Counted from the first letter of the stretch, positions 11,896-22,561 are shown. The stretch is 55,248 nt of DNA from Pseudoalteromonas shioyasakiensis (GCF_022398475.1 NZ_JAKEVM010000011.1:1-55248); one strand, 5' to 3'. Translations and numbers: made by a program. Notes: generated by a model from the letters alone, not told the origin.

Positions 11896-11983
11896 AGAGG
11901 TTATTCCTAAAAGGAACCTCTGGCGAGCAATCAACCAAATTATTTATTTTCGCCCTGAGGTTCCCTCGGGGTTTTTAGTTTTT
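11896..11983 (+). promoter_or_regulatory. his attenuator (alternative hairpins and terminator)
   Basis: Between hisL and hisG, AGAGGTT (11896) can pair with AACCTCT (11915). The terminator stem CCCTGAGG-TTC-CCTCGGGG (11953-11971) is followed by TTTTT and a second T-rich stretch. The GAGGTT/AACCTC elements can also pair with the GAGG/CCTC arms of the terminator, giving the mutually exclusive structures required for attenuation. Confidence 0.85.
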
Positions 11984-12003
11984 GAATTAAAGGAAAATGA
12001 ATA

Positions 12004-12903
12004 ATGAGCAATACCAATCGTTTACGAATCGCCATCCAAAAAGGCGGCCGCTTATCAAAAGACTGCCAAGAGTTACTAAAACAACTTGGTGTTAAATTAA
12101 ATCTTCGTGAACAACGTTTAATCGCACACTCTACCAACATGCCAATTGATGTACTTCGTGTACGCGATGACGATATTCCGGGCCTAGTAATGGACGGTGT
12201 GTGTGACCTAGGTATCGTTGGTGAAAACGTACTTGTTGAAGTTCAAGCCGAACGCGAACGCCAAGGCGTGGCATTCGAGGTAAATAAACTTTCTAAGCTT
12301 GATTTTGGTTACTGCCGCCTTGCACTTGCATGGCCACAAGAACTTGGTCCACAAGATAAAAGCTGGTTTGAAGGTAAACGCATTGCCACTACTTACCCAG
12401 AAATCTTAAGCCAATACCTAAAACGCGAAGGCATTAACGCAAGCACAGTCATGTTAACGGGCTCTGTTGAAGTCGCACCGCGTGCTGGTTTGGCTGATGC
12501 AATTTGTGACCTAGTGTCTACTGGTGCAACGTTAGAAGCAAACGGCTTAATGCAAGGCGACACCATCTTAGAATCAAATGCCTGTTTAATTCAAAACAAA
12601 GACCTTACTGATAAAAGCAAACTTGATTTAATCAACACGTTAATGCCGCGTCTACGTGGTGTACGCCAAGCAAAAGAAAGTAAATACATCATGCTACACG
12701 CACCAAAAGCAAAGCTTGATGAAGTGTGCGACTTACTACCGGGTACTGGCCAACCAACTTTACTATCGCTTGCTGGTAGCGACGATTATGTTGCACTACA
12801 CATGGTTAGCAGCGAAACCCTTTTCTGGGAAACAATGGAACAGTTAAAAGCACTGGGTGCCAACTCAATTCTTGTTATGCCAATTGAAAAAATGATGGAG
12901 TAA
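12004..12903 (+). CDS. hisG: ATP phosphoribosyltransferase, long form
   Basis: First enzyme of histidine synthesis, joining ATP and PRPP. The 299 residues match the long, self-sufficient HisG, with a C-terminal ACT-like regulatory domain (about residues 225-299) that binds histidine, so no HisZ is needed. KGGRLSKD at the N terminus and [15 protein letters not shown] (about 59-73) are family segments. It is the first structural gene after the attenuator, with AAAGGAAAATGAATA before the start. hisD follows after 6 bp. Confidence 0.97.
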   Translation: MSNTNRLRIAIQKGGRLSKDCQELLKQLGVKLNLREQRLIAHSTNMPIDVLRVRDDDIPGLVMDGVCDLGIVGENVLVEVQAERERQGVAFEVNKLSKLDFGYCRLALAWPQELGPQDKSWFEGKRIATTYPEILSQYLKREGINASTVMLTGSVEVAPRAGLADAICDLVSTGATLEANGLMQGDTILESNACLIQNKDLTDKSKLDLINTLMPRLRGVRQAKESKYIMLHAPKAKLDEVCDLLPGTGQPTLLSLAGSDDYVALHMVSSETLFWETMEQLKALGANSILVMPIEKMME

Positions 12904-12909
12904 TTATCC

Positions 12910-14211
12910 ATGTTTCGCTGGAATGAGGAAAATCAACAAGCACAGCAGGCGGTACTTACCCGCCCTGCTGTTACTGCAAGTAAAGAGGTTGAAGCAATTT
13001 GCATCGACATCTTAAATGCAGTTAAAACTGAGGGTGACGCAGCGTTATTAAAAATGGCAAAAGAGTTTGATAAGCGCGAAACACCTCGCTTATTAGTGCC
13101 AATTGAAGAAATTAATAAAGCTGAGCAGTTATTATCAAACGAGTTAAAAGCCGCCATCGAAACGGCCTATGCCAATGTAAAACGTTTTCACCAAGCACAA
13201 TTACCAAAAGACATTAAGTTAACAACGCAACCTGGCGTATTGTGTGAACTTAAATATCAAGCCATTGAAGCGGTAGGCATTTACGTGCCAGGTGGCAGTG
13301 CTCCACTGCCATCTTCAGTAATTATGCAAGGGGTGCTTGCACAGTTAAGTGGTGCACAAACCGTTGTGCTAACTACACCTGTAAAAGCCGACGAAACCAT
13401 CAACCCTGCCATTTTATATGCAGCAAAACTATGTGGTATTAAAACCATTGTAGAAAGTGGCGGCGCAGGTGCCATTGCAGCGATGGCATACGGCACAGAA
13501 TCAGTGCCTAAAGTGAACAAGATTTTTGGCCCAGGAAATAGCTTTGTCACCATGGCAAAACAACTTGTTGCGCAAACTATACCGGGCATGGCGATTGATA
13601 TGCCGGCTGGCCCTTCTGAAGTGCTAGTGATTGCTGATGAGCGTGCAAACCCTGAATTTATTGCGGCAGATTTATTGTCGCAAGCAGAGCACGGCGCTGA
13701 TTCGCAAGTTATTTTACTATGTAACAGCGAACGCATCATTGAAAAAACACAGCAAGCCTTAACAGAGCAGCTAGCAAAGTTGAGTCGTAAAGACACTGCC
13801 GAGCAAGCCCTTGCTAACTCAAGCTTAATTTTAGTGGACTCGGTTGAGCAAGCCTTTTCGGTGTCTGCTGAATATGGTCCTGAGCACCTTATTTTACAAC
13901 TTGCTGATGCGCAGCCTTATTTAAGCTTAGTGAAAAATGCCGGTTCAGTATTTGTAGGTGATTACACCCCGGAGTCAGCCGGTGACTATGCATCGGGTAC
14001 TAACCACGTACTACCAACGTATGGTTACAGCGCGACCTATTCGAGCTTAAACTTACTGGACTTCTTTAGAACTTACACAGTGCAAACCATCAGTAAAAAT
14101 GGCTTACGTGAATTATCTAAAGCAATTTTACCTTTGGCTGCAGCAGAGGGGCTTGATGCTCACGCCAATGCTGTTTCGATTCGTCTTGAGGCTATGAACA
14201 ATGAGCGATAA
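12910..14211 (+). CDS. hisD: Histidinol dehydrogenase
   Basis: 433 residues. It catalyses the last two steps, oxidising histidinol to histidine with two NAD+ and a zinc ion. Visible family segments are [15 protein letters not shown] (about residues 123-137), the [13 protein letters not shown] loop, [14 protein letters not shown], and [15 protein letters not shown], which carries zinc-site Gln and His. GPEHLIL near residue 325 holds the catalytic Glu-His pair. Its end overlaps hisC by 11 bp. Confidence 0.97.
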   Translation: MFRWNEENQQAQQAVLTRPAVTASKEVEAICIDILNAVKTEGDAALLKMAKEFDKRETPRLLVPIEEINKAEQLLSNELKAAIETAYANVKRFHQAQLPKDIKLTTQPGVLCELKYQAIEAVGIYVPGGSAPLPSSVIMQGVLAQLSGAQTVVLTTPVKADETINPAILYAAKLCGIKTIVESGGAGAIAAMAYGTESVPKVNKIFGPGNSFVTMAKQLVAQTIPGMAIDMPAGPSEVLVIADERANPEFIAADLLSQAEHGADSQVILLCNSERIIEKTQQALTEQLAKLSRKDTAEQALANSSLILVDSVEQAFSVSAEYGPEHLILQLADAQPYLSLVKNAGSVFVGDYTPESAGDYASGTNHVLPTYGYSATYSSLNLLDFFRTYTVQTISKNGLRELSKAILPLAAAEGLDAHANAVSIRLEAMNNER

Positions 14212-15298
14212 TTCAAAAATAACAACGCTGTTGCCAGATAACATTGCAGCGCTTACAGCCTACAGTTCGGCTAAAAGTGAAAAGCTAACCGGCACAACGT
14301 GGTTAAATGCCAATGAAAGCCCTTATTCACGTACGCCAAATATCAATTTAGCTGATTTAAATCGCTACCCAGATCCGCAGCCTCAGCAAGTGATCAATCG
14401 TTACGCTTGCTATGCTAATTTAGAGCCAGAGCAAGTACTGATGACTCGCGGCGCTGACGAAGGTATTGAGCTATTAGTACGTACTTTTTGTAGCCCAGCT
14501 ACAGATAGCATCGCACTCTTTTTGCCAACTTACGGCATGTACAAAGTCACTGCAGATACCCACAACATTGCGATTAACGGTTTAACTCAAGAGCTGTTAT
14601 TAAAAGGCACGGTTGATGAGATTGTCACTGCAGTTGCTGATTCAAAGCTGGTGTTTATTTGTAATCCAAATAACCCTACCGGCAGCATGACAAGCTTAGA
14701 CAAAATCAGAAAAATCACCCAACAACTTGCGGGTAAAGCGATTGTAGTGGTTGATGAAGCTTATATAGAATTTTGCCCAGAACAAACAGCGGCAAGCCTG
14801 ATCAACGAGTTTAGTAACCTTGTGGTACTAAGAACCTTATCAAAAGCATTTGCACTTGCGGGTTTAAGAACAGGCTTCACATTAGCCAACAGCGAACTAC
14901 TGGCGCCTATTCGTAAAGTGATTGCGCCATACCCTGTATCAACGGTGGTGGCGAGCATTGCAGCAGACGCATTAAGTAGTGACAACATCGCTTCAATGCG
15001 CCGTCAGGTGACAATTCTAAATAGCTTAAAAAGCAAACTAAAAAGCTGGCTCGAGCAATCACCTGCCGTTATCAAAGTACTGAGCGGTGAAGGTAACTTT
15101 GTCACTTTAAAATTAAAAAACAAACAATCATTTAATATCGCACTTGAGCAAGGACTCGTAATGCGTGCCTTCACCTTATATGGCGAAGATGATTGGTTAC
15201 GAATTTCTATCGGTAACGAGCAAGAACTAGAACAAGTAAAAGTTTGGTTAGATGGCTTATCACTGACCAGTAAAACAGTAGAACAGGAATTATCATGA
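14201..15298 (+). CDS. hisC: Histidinol-phosphate aminotransferase
   Basis: 365 residues, a PLP fold-type I aminotransferase converting imidazole acetol phosphate and glutamate to histidinol phosphate. LNANESPY near the N terminus, [18 protein letters not shown] and the Schiff-base lysine in [16 protein letters not shown] (about residues 210-225) are diagnostic. It overlaps hisD at the 5' end and hisB by 4 bp at the 3' end, indicating translational coupling. Confidence 0.97.
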   Translation: MSDNSKITTLLPDNIAALTAYSSAKSEKLTGTTWLNANESPYSRTPNINLADLNRYPDPQPQQVINRYACYANLEPEQVLMTRGADEGIELLVRTFCSPATDSIALFLPTYGMYKVTADTHNIAINGLTQELLLKGTVDEIVTAVADSKLVFICNPNNPTGSMTSLDKIRKITQQLAGKAIVVVDEAYIEFCPEQTAASLINEFSNLVVLRTLSKAFALAGLRTGFTLANSELLAPIRKVIAPYPVSTVVASIAADALSSDNIASMRRQVTILNSLKSKLKSWLEQSPAVIKVLSGEGNFVTLKLKNKQSFNIALEQGLVMRAFTLYGEDDWLRISIGNEQELEQVKVWLDGLSLTSKTVEQELS

Positions 15299-16356
15299 GC
15301 AACCCATATTTATTTATTGACCGCGATGGCACGATTATCGAAGAGCCTATCACCGACAAACAGGTTGATAGCCTAGAAAAATTAGTGTTTTTGCCAAATG
15401 TGATCCCTGCTCTATTACAACTTCAAGCGGCAGGTTACCGCCTTGTTATGGTATCTAATCAAGATGGTTTAGGCACTGATAGCTTCCCGACGGCCGATTT
15501 TGATATTGCTCAAGACAAGATGATGGATATCTTAAACAGCCAAGGGATTAAATTTGATGAAGTTCTGATCTGCCCTCACTTTGATGAACAAAATTGTGAC
15601 TGCCGTAAACCAAAAACAGGCTTACTTACTGAGCTTATGCGCTCGGGTAAAGTCGATTTAGCACGCTCATTTGTGATTGGTGACCGCCAAACTGATATTG
15701 GACTTGCCAATAACTTATGTTGTGAAGGCATTTTGTATGACGGCAGCTGGGATGCCATTGTCACTAAGCTGACAACCGCAAACCGTGAAGGCCGTGTCAC
15801 TCGCAACACCAAAGAAACACAAATCGATGTGCAAGTTAATTTAGACCAAACAAAAAATGGCGAAATTAGCACTGGCCTTGGCTTTTTCGATCACATGCTT
15901 GACCAAATTCGTACACACGCCAATATCGGACTTAATATTCAAGCCACTGGCGACTTACACATTGATGAGCACCACCTAGTTGAAGATATCGGCATTGCAC
16001 TTGGCCTTGCCCTTAAACAAGCGCTAGGTACAAAAACACAAATTGGTCGCTATGGTTTTGCACTCCCTATGGATGAGTGCAAAGCAGAAGCGCAAATTGA
16101 CTTATCGGGCCGTGCCTCGTTTGTATTAAATGCTGATTTTAGCCGTGAAAAAGTCGGCGACTTAGACGTACAAATGGTTGAGCACTTCTTTAAAAGCTTA
16201 AGTGATAATGCCGCCATGAGCCTTATTTTGTCGGTTAGCGATGGTAATTGTCATCACCAAGTTGAAGGTCTATTTAAAGCGTTTGCAAGAGCACTTCGCG
16301 CTGCGATTGCAAAAGATGCTTCACAACAAACAGCAAGCTCTAAGGGGTGTTTATGA
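15295..16356 (+). CDS. hisB: Bifunctional histidinol-phosphatase / imidazoleglycerol-phosphate dehydratase
   Basis: 353 residues with two domains. An N-terminal HAD phosphatase (DRDGT at residues 9-13, and three Cys plus His around [11 protein letters not shown] for zinc) is fused to a C-terminal IGP dehydratase (from about residue 165; DEHHLVED and a second metal-site segment near [16 protein letters not shown]). The fusion is the enterobacterial/gammaproteobacterial arrangement. It overlaps hisC by 4 bp and hisH by 4 bp. Confidence 0.97.
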   Translation: MSNPYLFIDRDGTIIEEPITDKQVDSLEKLVFLPNVIPALLQLQAAGYRLVMVSNQDGLGTDSFPTADFDIAQDKMMDILNSQGIKFDEVLICPHFDEQNCDCRKPKTGLLTELMRSGKVDLARSFVIGDRQTDIGLANNLCCEGILYDGSWDAIVTKLTTANREGRVTRNTKETQIDVQVNLDQTKNGEISTGLGFFDHMLDQIRTHANIGLNIQATGDLHIDEHHLVEDIGIALGLALKQALGTKTQIGRYGFALPMDECKAEAQIDLSGRASFVLNADFSREKVGDLDVQMVEHFFKSLSDNAAMSLILSVSDGNCHHQVEGLFKAFARALRAAIAKDASQQTASSKGCL

Positions 16357-16943
16357 TTGCCATAATTAATACCGGTTGTGCCAACATTAACTCTGTTCGT
16401 TTTGCCTTTGAACGCTTAGGTAAAAATCCTGAGGTGATCACCTCACCTGAGCAACTAAAAGGCTTTGAACGTGCTATTTTACCAGGCGTAGGCCATGCCT
16501 CTGTTGCCATGAAACGCTTAAAAGACGGTGGTTGGCAACAAGCAATTGATGAATATCAGCGTCCGTTGATGGGCATTTGTTTAGGCATGCAATTACTTTG
16601 CGACAGCACTGAAGAAGGCAATGTTGATTGCCTTGGCAAAATTCCAGGTATTGTTAAGCACTTAGATGTAGGTGAATTAACTTCACCGCACATGGGCTGG
16701 AACGACCTAAGTGTATTAAAAGAGCATGCCCTCACCAAAGGGTTATCAGCGCAAGATCAAGTGTACTTTGTGCATAGCTTTGCTCACACAGTGAACGATG
16801 CCACCCTAGTTAGCGGTGAATACGGGCAAGCTTTTTCAGCAATTGTTGCCAAAGATAACTACGCAGGCATGCAGTTCCACCCAGAGCGAAGCGCCAAAGT
16901 AGGCACCCGACTTTTACAAAACTTTTTAGATTGGCAGCTGTAA
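16353..16943 (+). CDS. hisH: Imidazole glycerol phosphate synthase, glutaminase subunit
   Basis: ATG at 16353 chosen: it overlaps the hisB stop as ATGA and has AAGGGG upstream; a GTG six bases earlier is less likely. The 196-residue class I glutamine amidotransferase has its nucleophile Cys in GICLGMQLL and the His-Glu pair in QFHPERS near the C terminus. It supplies ammonia to HisF. The gap to hisA is 28 bp. Confidence 0.96.
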   Translation: MIAIINTGCANINSVRFAFERLGKNPEVITSPEQLKGFERAILPGVGHASVAMKRLKDGGWQQAIDEYQRPLMGICLGMQLLCDSTEEGNVDCLGKIPGIVKHLDVGELTSPHMGWNDLSVLKEHALTKGLSAQDQVYFVHSFAHTVNDATLVSGEYGQAFSAIVAKDNYAGMQFHPERSAKVGTRLLQNFLDWQL

Positions 16944-16971
16944 GCGCAGCAAAAAAATAAGAGAAATAAAC

Positions 16972-17706
16972 GTGATTATTCCAGCACTCGATGTATTACA
17001 AAACCAAATTGTGCGCTTATACCAAGGTAAGTATGATACCGCACAATTTTACCCTTACGAACTTGGCGCACGCTTACAAGAGTACGCAAATAGCGGCGCA
17101 GGCAAACTGCACTTAGTTGATTTAGAAGGCGCACGCGATCCAAATAAAAAACAGTGGCAGCATATTCAAGCTGCAACCAAAGCGCTAAATGTGCCTTATC
17201 AAGTGGGCGGTGGTATTCGCTCTGAGCAAGATGTTGCTGACTGGCTTGAAGCCGGAGCTAACCAAGTCGTGATTGGCTCAATGGCCGTTGAAAAACGTGA
17301 GCAAGTACAGGCCTGGATTGAAAAGTTTGGCAGTGAACACTTTGTTATCGCACTAGATGTTAATAAAACTGACAACGGCTGGGCACCAGCAACACATGGT
17401 TGGTTAAGTGAATCTGAGTTTGGCTTGTTCGAACTTGTTGATTTTTACGTGGCACTTGGTGTGGTTGATTTTCTGTGTACTGACATCAGTAAAGACGGCA
17501 CCATGACCGGCCCTTCGTTTGCACTTTATGAAGATTTAACCAACCACAACAGCGAGATTAAAGTTCAAGCATCAGGCGGTGTAAGCTCACTGGATGATAT
17601 TGCAAAGCTGAAAAAGCTGAGTGTTGGCGGTGTTATCTTAGGTAAATCATTGCTCGATGGTGCCTTTAATGTTGAGGAGGCGTTAGCATGTTATCAAAAC
17701 GCATAA
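16972..17706 (+). CDS. hisA: Phosphoribosylformimino-AICAR ribotide isomerase
   Basis: 244-residue TIM barrel starting at GTG 16972. It performs the Amadori isomerisation of Pro[23 protein letters not shown] holds the first catalytic Asp. [11 protein letters not shown] and [11 protein letters not shown] are the phosphate loops, and the second catalytic Asp lies in [15 protein letters not shown]. The 3' end overlaps hisF by 19 bp. Confidence 0.97.
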   Translation: MIIPALDVLQNQIVRLYQGKYDTAQFYPYELGARLQEYANSGAGKLHLVDLEGARDPNKKQWQHIQAATKALNVPYQVGGGIRSEQDVADWLEAGANQVVIGSMAVEKREQVQAWIEKFGSEHFVIALDVNKTDNGWAPATHGWLSESEFGLFELVDFYVALGVVDFLCTDISKDGTMTGPSFALYEDLTNHNSEIKVQASGGVSSLDDIAKLKKLSVGGVILGKSLLDGAFNVEEALACYQNA

Positions 17707-18467
17707 TCCCTTGTTTAGATGTAAAAGACGGCCAAGTCGTTAAAGGTGTTAAATTTAAAGGCCATGAAGTGGTTGGTGATATTTTAACGCTTGCCAAAGC
17801 TTACAGCGATGCCGGTGCGGATGAACTGGTGTTTTATGAAATCAGTGCCAGCGTCGAAAAACGCCTACTTGATGTCAATTGGGTAGAGAACATTGCACGC
17901 CACATTGATATTCCATTTTGTGTGGCGGGCGGCATTAAATCTGTTGCCGATGCAGCACGTGTTTTAGAACGTGGCGCAGATAAAATCAGTATTAACAGCC
18001 CTGCAATTGCTCGCCCTGAGCTTATCAAAGAATTACACGATGAGTTTGGTAAACAATGCGTGGTTGTGGGTATTGATAGCTTTTATGATGAAACCACTGG
18101 CGAATATTTAGTGTACCAGCTAACTGGCGATCCTAATGCATCAAGCCGTACTCGCTATAAAACCGAAGAATGGGTTAAACGCGTGCAAGACCTAGGTGCT
18201 GGTGAAATCGTACTCAATTGCATGAACCAAGATGGCGTGCGTAAAGGCTACGACAATGTTCAGCTATCAAAAATGCGTGCACTGTGCGATATTCCACTAA
18301 TTGCATCGGGCGGCGCAGGTACGATGCAAGACTTTGTTGATGTGTTTCAACAAAGCCAAGTTGATGGCGCGCTCGCTGCCAGCGTATTTCACAAGAACGT
18401 CATTGATATTGGCGAACTAAAACAATTTTTAACTGATAATAATGTAGCGGCAAGACTATGCAATTAA
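17688..18467 (+). CDS. hisF: Imidazole glycerol phosphate synthase, cyclase subunit
   Basis: 259-residue TIM barrel homologous to His[17 protein letters not shown] holds the first catalytic Asp (about residue 11); VAGGIKSV and [11 protein letters not shown] are the phosphate loops. It takes ammonia from HisH and cyclises PRFAR to imidazole glycerol phosphate and AICAR. A GAGG sequence inside the hisA 3' end precedes its ATG. It overlaps hisIE by 10 bp. Confidence 0.97.
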   Translation: MLSKRIIPCLDVKDGQVVKGVKFKGHEVVGDILTLAKAYSDAGADELVFYEISASVEKRLLDVNWVENIARHIDIPFCVAGGIKSVADAARVLERGADKISINSPAIARPELIKELHDEFGKQCVVVGIDSFYDETTGEYLVYQLTGDPNASSRTRYKTEEWVKRVQDLGAGEIVLNCMNQDGVRKGYDNVQLSKMRALCDIPLIASGGAGTMQDFVDVFQQSQVDGALAASVFHKNVIDIGELKQFLTDNNVAARLCN

Positions 18468-19072
18468 CCAAAGACACTCTTTCTCAAGTCGATTTTGCCA
18501 AAAGCGAATTGATCCCAGCTATCGTGCAAGACGCACGCTCTGGGGTGATTTTAATGCAAGGCTTTATGAATCAAGATGCATTAGCTGCCACTTTCGACAA
18601 ACAAAAAGTAACCTTTTACTCGCGCTCTAAAGAGCGTTTATGGACCAAAGGCGAAACATCAGAAAACTACCTTGAAGTAGTCTCAGTACACACCGACTGC
18701 GATTACGACTCACTATTAGTACTGGCAAACCCACTTGGGCCAACATGCCACCTTGGTACACAAAGCTGCTTCGGCGATGATGCTAAACCTAGCTTGTCGT
18801 TTTTAGCTGAACTTGAACAAGTGATTGTTTCACGTAAAGACGATGATCCAAGCAAAAGCTACACTGCGTCTTTGTTTGCAAAAGACTTAAGCCGTAGTTG
18901 CCAAAAAGTGGGTGAAGAAGGCGTTGAAGTTGCCCTTGCAGCCATGAAACATGATAACGATGAATTAACCAATGAATCAGCAGACTTACTGTATCACTTA
19001 ACTGTGTTATTGCAGCGCCAAGGCTTATCGCTGGCTGATGTGGTGAGCTGTTTACAAGGCCGCCATAAGTAA
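18458..19072 (+). CDS. hisIE: Bifunctional phosphoribosyl-AMP cyclohydrolase / phosphoribosyl-ATP pyrophosphatase
   Basis: 204 residues, last gene of the operon. The N-terminal HisI domain (about 1-115) shows [12 protein letters not shown] and the zinc-site cysteines around [13 protein letters not shown]. The C-terminal HisE domain (about 115-204) shows [21 protein letters not shown] and the [19 protein letters not shown] helices of the MazG-like fold. It catalyses steps 2 and 3 of the pathway. Confidence 0.97.
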   Translation: MQLTKDTLSQVDFAKSELIPAIVQDARSGVILMQGFMNQDALAATFDKQKVTFYSRSKERLWTKGETSENYLEVVSVHTDCDYDSLLVLANPLGPTCHLGTQSCFGDDAKPSLSFLAELEQVIVSRKDDDPSKSYTASLFAKDLSRSCQKVGEEGVEVALAAMKHDNDELTNESADLLYHLTVLLQRQGLSLADVVSCLQGRHK

Positions 19073-19080
19073 TAATTATA

Positions 19081-19106
19081 GAGTGTGGTATCTAAATACC
19101 GCACTC
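19081..19106. terminator. his operon terminator, shared with LysR gene
   Basis: GAGTGTGGTAT-CTAA-ATACCGCACTC forms an 11-bp stem with one G-T pair just after hisIE. It touches the stop codon of the convergent LysR gene. The T-run is short. Confidence 0.7.
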
Positions 19107-19996
19107 TATTGCTGTTTTAACGCTTCTAACACAATTTTAAATGCCGGAGACGGTTGCCTTCGGCTCGGGTAATACAAATAATAACCGGGAAATGCGGGGC
19201 ACCAATCAGCTAACACTTTAATTAAATTACCATTTTTTATATGCTCACCAAACTCCTCTTCAGGTAGAAACGCAATACCTAACCCCTGTAACGCCGCCTC
19301 AACAATATGATGAGAGGTATTAAAGATTAATTGACCGCGTACATTCACATTAAGTTCTTCACCCTCTTTTTCAAACTCCCACGCATATAAACCGCCATGG
19401 GTAGGAAAGCGAATGTTGATACAATTATGTGCAGTAAGCTCCTTTGGCGTGTTAGGCTTTTGATGCTTAGCAAAATACTCAGGGCTTGCAACGGCTGCCA
19501 TATTGAGCTCTTTACCAATAGGCACAGCTATCATATCTTTATCTATGGTTTCGCCAAGACGAACGCCAGCGTCGATACGCTGAGCAACAATGTCTGTGTA
19601 GCCATAGTTAACATTGAACTCAATATTAATATCGGGGTATTGCTTTAATACATTGGCCAGCTTTGGGAGTAATGTGCTCTGAATTATAAAATCACCACAA
19701 GTAATTTTTACCGTGCCCGCAGGTTTGTCTCTGAGTTCAGTTAACGCTTCTAACTCATTTTCGATATCATCAAAACGATGCCCTATTGCATTGAGTAAAC
19801 GCTCCCCGGCGAGAGTCGGCGATACGCTTCGAGTTGTTCTGGTTAACAAACGAATATCTAAGTTTGCTTCTAGTGAACGAATAGCCTGACTCAAGGCAGA
19901 CTGAGTTACGCCTAACTGAGCAGCAGCACGTGTAAAACTGCCAGTTCTTGCCACAATGACAAAATAGTTCAATTCATTGAGGTTTTGTTTGATCAT
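19106..19996 (-). CDS. LysR-family transcriptional regulator
   Basis: 296 residues. The winged helix-turn-helix is at residues 6-65 (GSFTRAAAQLGVTQSALSQA). A periplasmic-binding-like effector domain follows from about residue 90. It belongs by appearance to the CrgA/DsdC-like group common beside MFS or oxidoreductase genes. It is divergent from the MFS gene, with 111 bp between them holding a perfect dyad at 20019-20039, the expected LysR operator location. It probably controls that transporter and perhaps the hydrolase beyond it. Confidence 0.92.
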   Translation of the reverse strand: MIKQNLNELNYFVIVARTGSFTRAAAQLGVTQSALSQAIRSLEANLDIRLLTRTTRSVSPTLAGERLLNAIGHRFDDIENELEALTELRDKPAGTVKITCGDFIIQSTLLPKLANVLKQYPDINIEFNVNYGYTDIVAQRIDAGVRLGETIDKDMIAVPIGKELNMAAVASPEYFAKHQKPNTPKELTAHNCINIRFPTHGGLYAWEFEKEGEELNVNVRGQLIFNTSHHIVEAALQGLGIAFLPEEEFGEHIKNGNLIKVLADWCPAFPGYYLYYPSRRQPSPAFKIVLEALKQQ

Positions 19997-20018
19997 CCAC
20001 CTGTCTATTAATAAGTTT

Positions 20019-20039
20019 TACTAATAAAGCATATTAGTA
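20019..20039. promoter_or_regulatory. Candidate LysR operator
   Basis: TACTAATA-AAGCA-TATTAGTA is a perfect 8-bp inverted repeat (with T-N11-A geometry) in the lysR/MFS divergent spacer, 23 bp from the lysR start. LysR-type proteins bind such interrupted dyads; the pairing with this regulator is inferred from position. Confidence 0.6.
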
Positions 20040-20107
20040 TTCATTAGCTAGTCTATTCAACCTATGTTTGAAAAAATACTCCATCACATTTAACTGTATG
20101 GACTAGC

Positions 20108-21295
20108 ATGACAAATTACTCAACCTATCAAGATGATCAGCCTATCGAGCAGCAAGCTAATTGGAGTGGGGTTTTTGCGATGACATTATGTATTTTCGCC
20201 TTAATAGCCTGCGAGTTTATGCCTGTAAGCTTATTAACACCTATGGCTGAAGATTTATCAATTAGTAAAGGCATGGTTGGTCAGGGGTTAGCAATATCGG
20301 GCTTTTTTGCGGTGATCACAAGTCTATTCATGAGTCCTTTATTTGCTAAAAGTGATCGAAAGACCTTACTAGTCGCTCTGACCTTGATAATGCTACTGTC
20401 AACTTTAACAATTTCTATAGCTGATAGTTACGCTGTTTATATGCTTGGTCGTGCGTTAATCGGCTTAGTCATTGGTGGCTATTGGTCACTTTCAACTGCT
20501 TCTGCAATGCGCTTAGTTCCCGAGGAAAAAGTGCCTAAAGCACTGGCAGTATTTAATGGTGGCAATGGTCTTGCCATGATAATTGCAGCACCACTTGGCA
20601 GTTATTTAGGCAGTGTTCTTGGCTGGCGAGGCGCGTTTATGTGTTTAGTGCCATTTATCGCTATTGCTGTATTTTGGCAATGGCAGGCTTTGCCTAGCAT
20701 GCCAGCTCAACAGCAATCAAAAGGACCTTTTTCTGCATTTAAGTTATTTAAAAAGCCACTCGTCTGTTTTGGTATGCTAGCTGTCGCGCTGCTATTTATG
20801 GGGCAATTTACTTTATTTACCTATGTAAGGCCCTTTTTAGAGTCAGCGTTTCAAGCCACCAGCCAACAAGTCTCTATGGTGTTATTTGTTATTGGTTTTG
20901 CAGGCTTTATTGGCACCTTATTGATCAGTAAGGTCATAAAACTCAGTTTAGCGTTTGCATTAATAGCTGCCCCTTCGGTTATGGCTTTAATAGCATTTTG
21001 TTTAGCTAATCAAATATCTCTTTTTAACATCAACATCGTATTACTTGGATTATGGGGGTTAATTGCAACTGCAGCGCCTGTTGCTTGGTGGAGCTGGGTA
21101 GCTCGTGCTTTACCAAAAGATGCTGAAGTTGCAGGAGGATTGATGGTAGCAATTATTCAATTTTCGATAGCGCTAGGCTCAACATTCGGCGGCATATTAT
21201 TCGATGTTTATGACTACCCTATTACCTTCTTTGTTAGCGCAGCTATCTTATTTTTTGCAGCCATTGCCAGCTATTTCACTATAAAAACACCCTAA
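20108..21295 (+). CDS. MFS transporter, DHA1-type drug/arabinose efflux family
   Basis: 395 residues with about 12 hydrophobic segments. The sequence resembles the AraJ/NepI/YdhP group of proton-driven exporters: FMPVSLLTPMAEDLSISKGMVGQ follows the first helix and GRALIGLVIGGYWSLS lies in helix 4. Substrate unknown. It is divergent from the LysR gene and 196 bp upstream of an alpha/beta hydrolase, with a hairpin between. Confidence 0.9.
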   Translation: MTNYSTYQDDQPIEQQANWSGVFAMTLCIFALIACEFMPVSLLTPMAEDLSISKGMVGQGLAISGFFAVITSLFMSPLFAKSDRKTLLVALTLIMLLSTLTISIADSYAVYMLGRALIGLVIGGYWSLSTASAMRLVPEEKVPKALAVFNGGNGLAMIIAAPLGSYLGSVLGWRGAFMCLVPFIAIAVFWQWQALPSMPAQQQSKGPFSAFKLFKKPLVCFGMLAVALLFMGQFTLFTYVRPFLESAFQATSQQVSMVLFVIGFAGFIGTLLISKVIKLSLAFALIAAPSVMALIAFCLANQISLFNINIVLLGLWGLIATAAPVAWWSWVARALPKDAEVAGGLMVAIIQFSIALGSTFGGILFDVYDYPITFFVSAAILFFAAIASYFTIKTP

Positions 21296-21301
21296 AAAAT
21301 C

Positions 21302-21331
21302 ATTAGGTGGCTCATACTTGGGCTACCTAAT
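21302..21331 (+). terminator. Terminator-like hairpin after MFS gene
   Basis: ATTAGGTGGC and GCTACCTAAT (one G-T pair) enclose a 10-nt loop just after the MFS stop. Only a loose AT-rich tail follows, so termination may be partial. Confidence 0.5.
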
Positions 21332-21491
21332 ATTCATTTTAAGCACCTAAAGATACATTCGACACTTTTAGGCAATAAATCGACTGTTCTAATATAACGC
21401 CAAACTGCACAAATAACCGACAATAACCTCATCAAAGCTGCATTGTGAAAACAAATTGCAGTCCCTGTTAATCAAAAAATAGGAGAGTGTT

Positions 21492-22454
21492 ATGACAACC
21501 TCAACTGATAATTTTTACCAAAGCGATGCTGTTAACTTTGAAAAAGTAATTTTCAAAAACCAATTACAAATGAATGTAGTCGGTAATCTTTTTACACCTA
21601 AAAATGCAGAGAAAGGTGCGAACCTTCCGGCACTTGTAATAGGTCACCCTATGGGTGCGGTAAAAGAGCAAAGTGCTACTTTATATGCAACTAAACTTGC
21701 AGAGCTAGGATTTGTAACTTTGGCAGTTGATCTTAGCTTCTGGGGCGAAAGTGAAGGCGAACCACGTAATACTGTACTACCTGATTTATACGCAGAGTCA
21801 TTCAGTGCCGGTGTCGATTACCTTGCTAGCCGTTCATACGTCAACAAAGAAAGCATTGGTGGTTTAGGTGTATGTGGTAGTGGTGGTTTCATCATTAGTG
21901 CCGCAAAAATTGACCCACGTATCAAAGCTGTGGCAACAGTTAGTATGTATGACATGGGTGGCGCAACGCGCAATGGTTTAGGCAACTCTATTGACCTTGA
22001 TATGCGTAAAGGTATGCTTGATGAAGCTGCAGAGCAACGTAATGTTGAGTACCTTGGTGGCGAAGTGCAGTACACAGGCGGCTGCCCGCATCACATTGAT
22101 GAAAGCTCACACCCAATTGCAAAAGAGTTTTATGACTTTTACCGCACTGAGCGTGGCGAATATACACCAGAGCGCTCATCAGCAGATTTAACAACACACC
22201 CAACATTAAGCAGCAATGTGCGTTTTATGAACTTTTATCCATTTAACGATATTGAGACTATTTCACCACGTCCATTACTGTTTGTTGCTGGTGAACACGC
22301 TCACTCATTTGAGTTTAGCCAACAAGCCTATGATTTAGCTGCTGAACCTAAACAATTATTGGTTGTACCAAATGCAGGTCATGTTGATTTATATGATGAT
22401 GTGGGTTTAATTCCATTCACTAAAATTGCTGAATTTTTCACAGCAAGTCTTTAA
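21492..22454 (+). CDS. Alpha/beta hydrolase (YcjY/dienelactone hydrolase-like)
   Basis: 320 residues, cytosolic, preceded by AGGAGAG. Oxyanion-loop segment IGHPMGAVKEQ is near residue 50. The nucleophile elbow is CGSGG with Ser130, and the catalytic His lies in PNAGHVDLYDD near the C terminus. Loading-strand FVAGEHAHS carries an acidic Glu in the usual acid position. Substrate is unknown; it is followed by its own terminator. Context (LysR, MFS, AraC, ADH, cupins) suggests handling of small organic or electrophilic compounds. Confidence 0.88.
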   Translation: MTTSTDNFYQSDAVNFEKVIFKNQLQMNVVGNLFTPKNAEKGANLPALVIGHPMGAVKEQSATLYATKLAELGFVTLAVDLSFWGESEGEPRNTVLPDLYAESFSAGVDYLASRSYVNKESIGGLGVCGSGGFIISAAKIDPRIKAVATVSMYDMGGATRNGLGNSIDLDMRKGMLDEAAEQRNVEYLGGEVQYTGGCPHHIDESSHPIAKEFYDFYRTERGEYTPERSSADLTTHPTLSSNVRFMNFYPFNDIETISPRPLLFVAGEHAHSFEFSQQAYDLAAEPKQLLVVPNAGHVDLYDDVGLIPFTKIAEFFTASL

Positions 22455-22471
22455 CTAAAACGTGTCATGGT

Positions 22472-22509
22472 AACGAATGGGACATAGGGATATGCCCATT
22501 CGTTTTTTA
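22472..22509 (+). terminator. Intrinsic terminator of the hydrolase gene
   Basis: AACGAATGGG and CCCATTCGTT pair perfectly around a 13-nt loop and run into T6. Confidence 0.85.
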
Positions 22510-22548
22510 TACCAATTCGCTTAATTAATTATTATTGCGGATTGGTAT
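22509..22548. repeat. Palindromic intergenic element (ATACCAAT...ATTGGTAT)
   Basis: ATACCAATTCGC (22509-22520) pairs over 12 bp, with one G-T pair, with GCGGATTGGTAT (22537-22548) around an AT-only loop. It resembles dispersed palindromic elements that I recall from Alteromonadales intergenic regions, but only one copy is present here, so repeat status is unproven from this window. Confidence 0.5.
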
Positions 22549-22561
22549 TATAAGTAGCCGG

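Noticed and set aside
13281-13796. 171-codon frame antisense to hisD.
   Set aside because: Mirror frame of a highly conserved gene with shadow composition (Ser, Ala, Cys rich); no independent signals.
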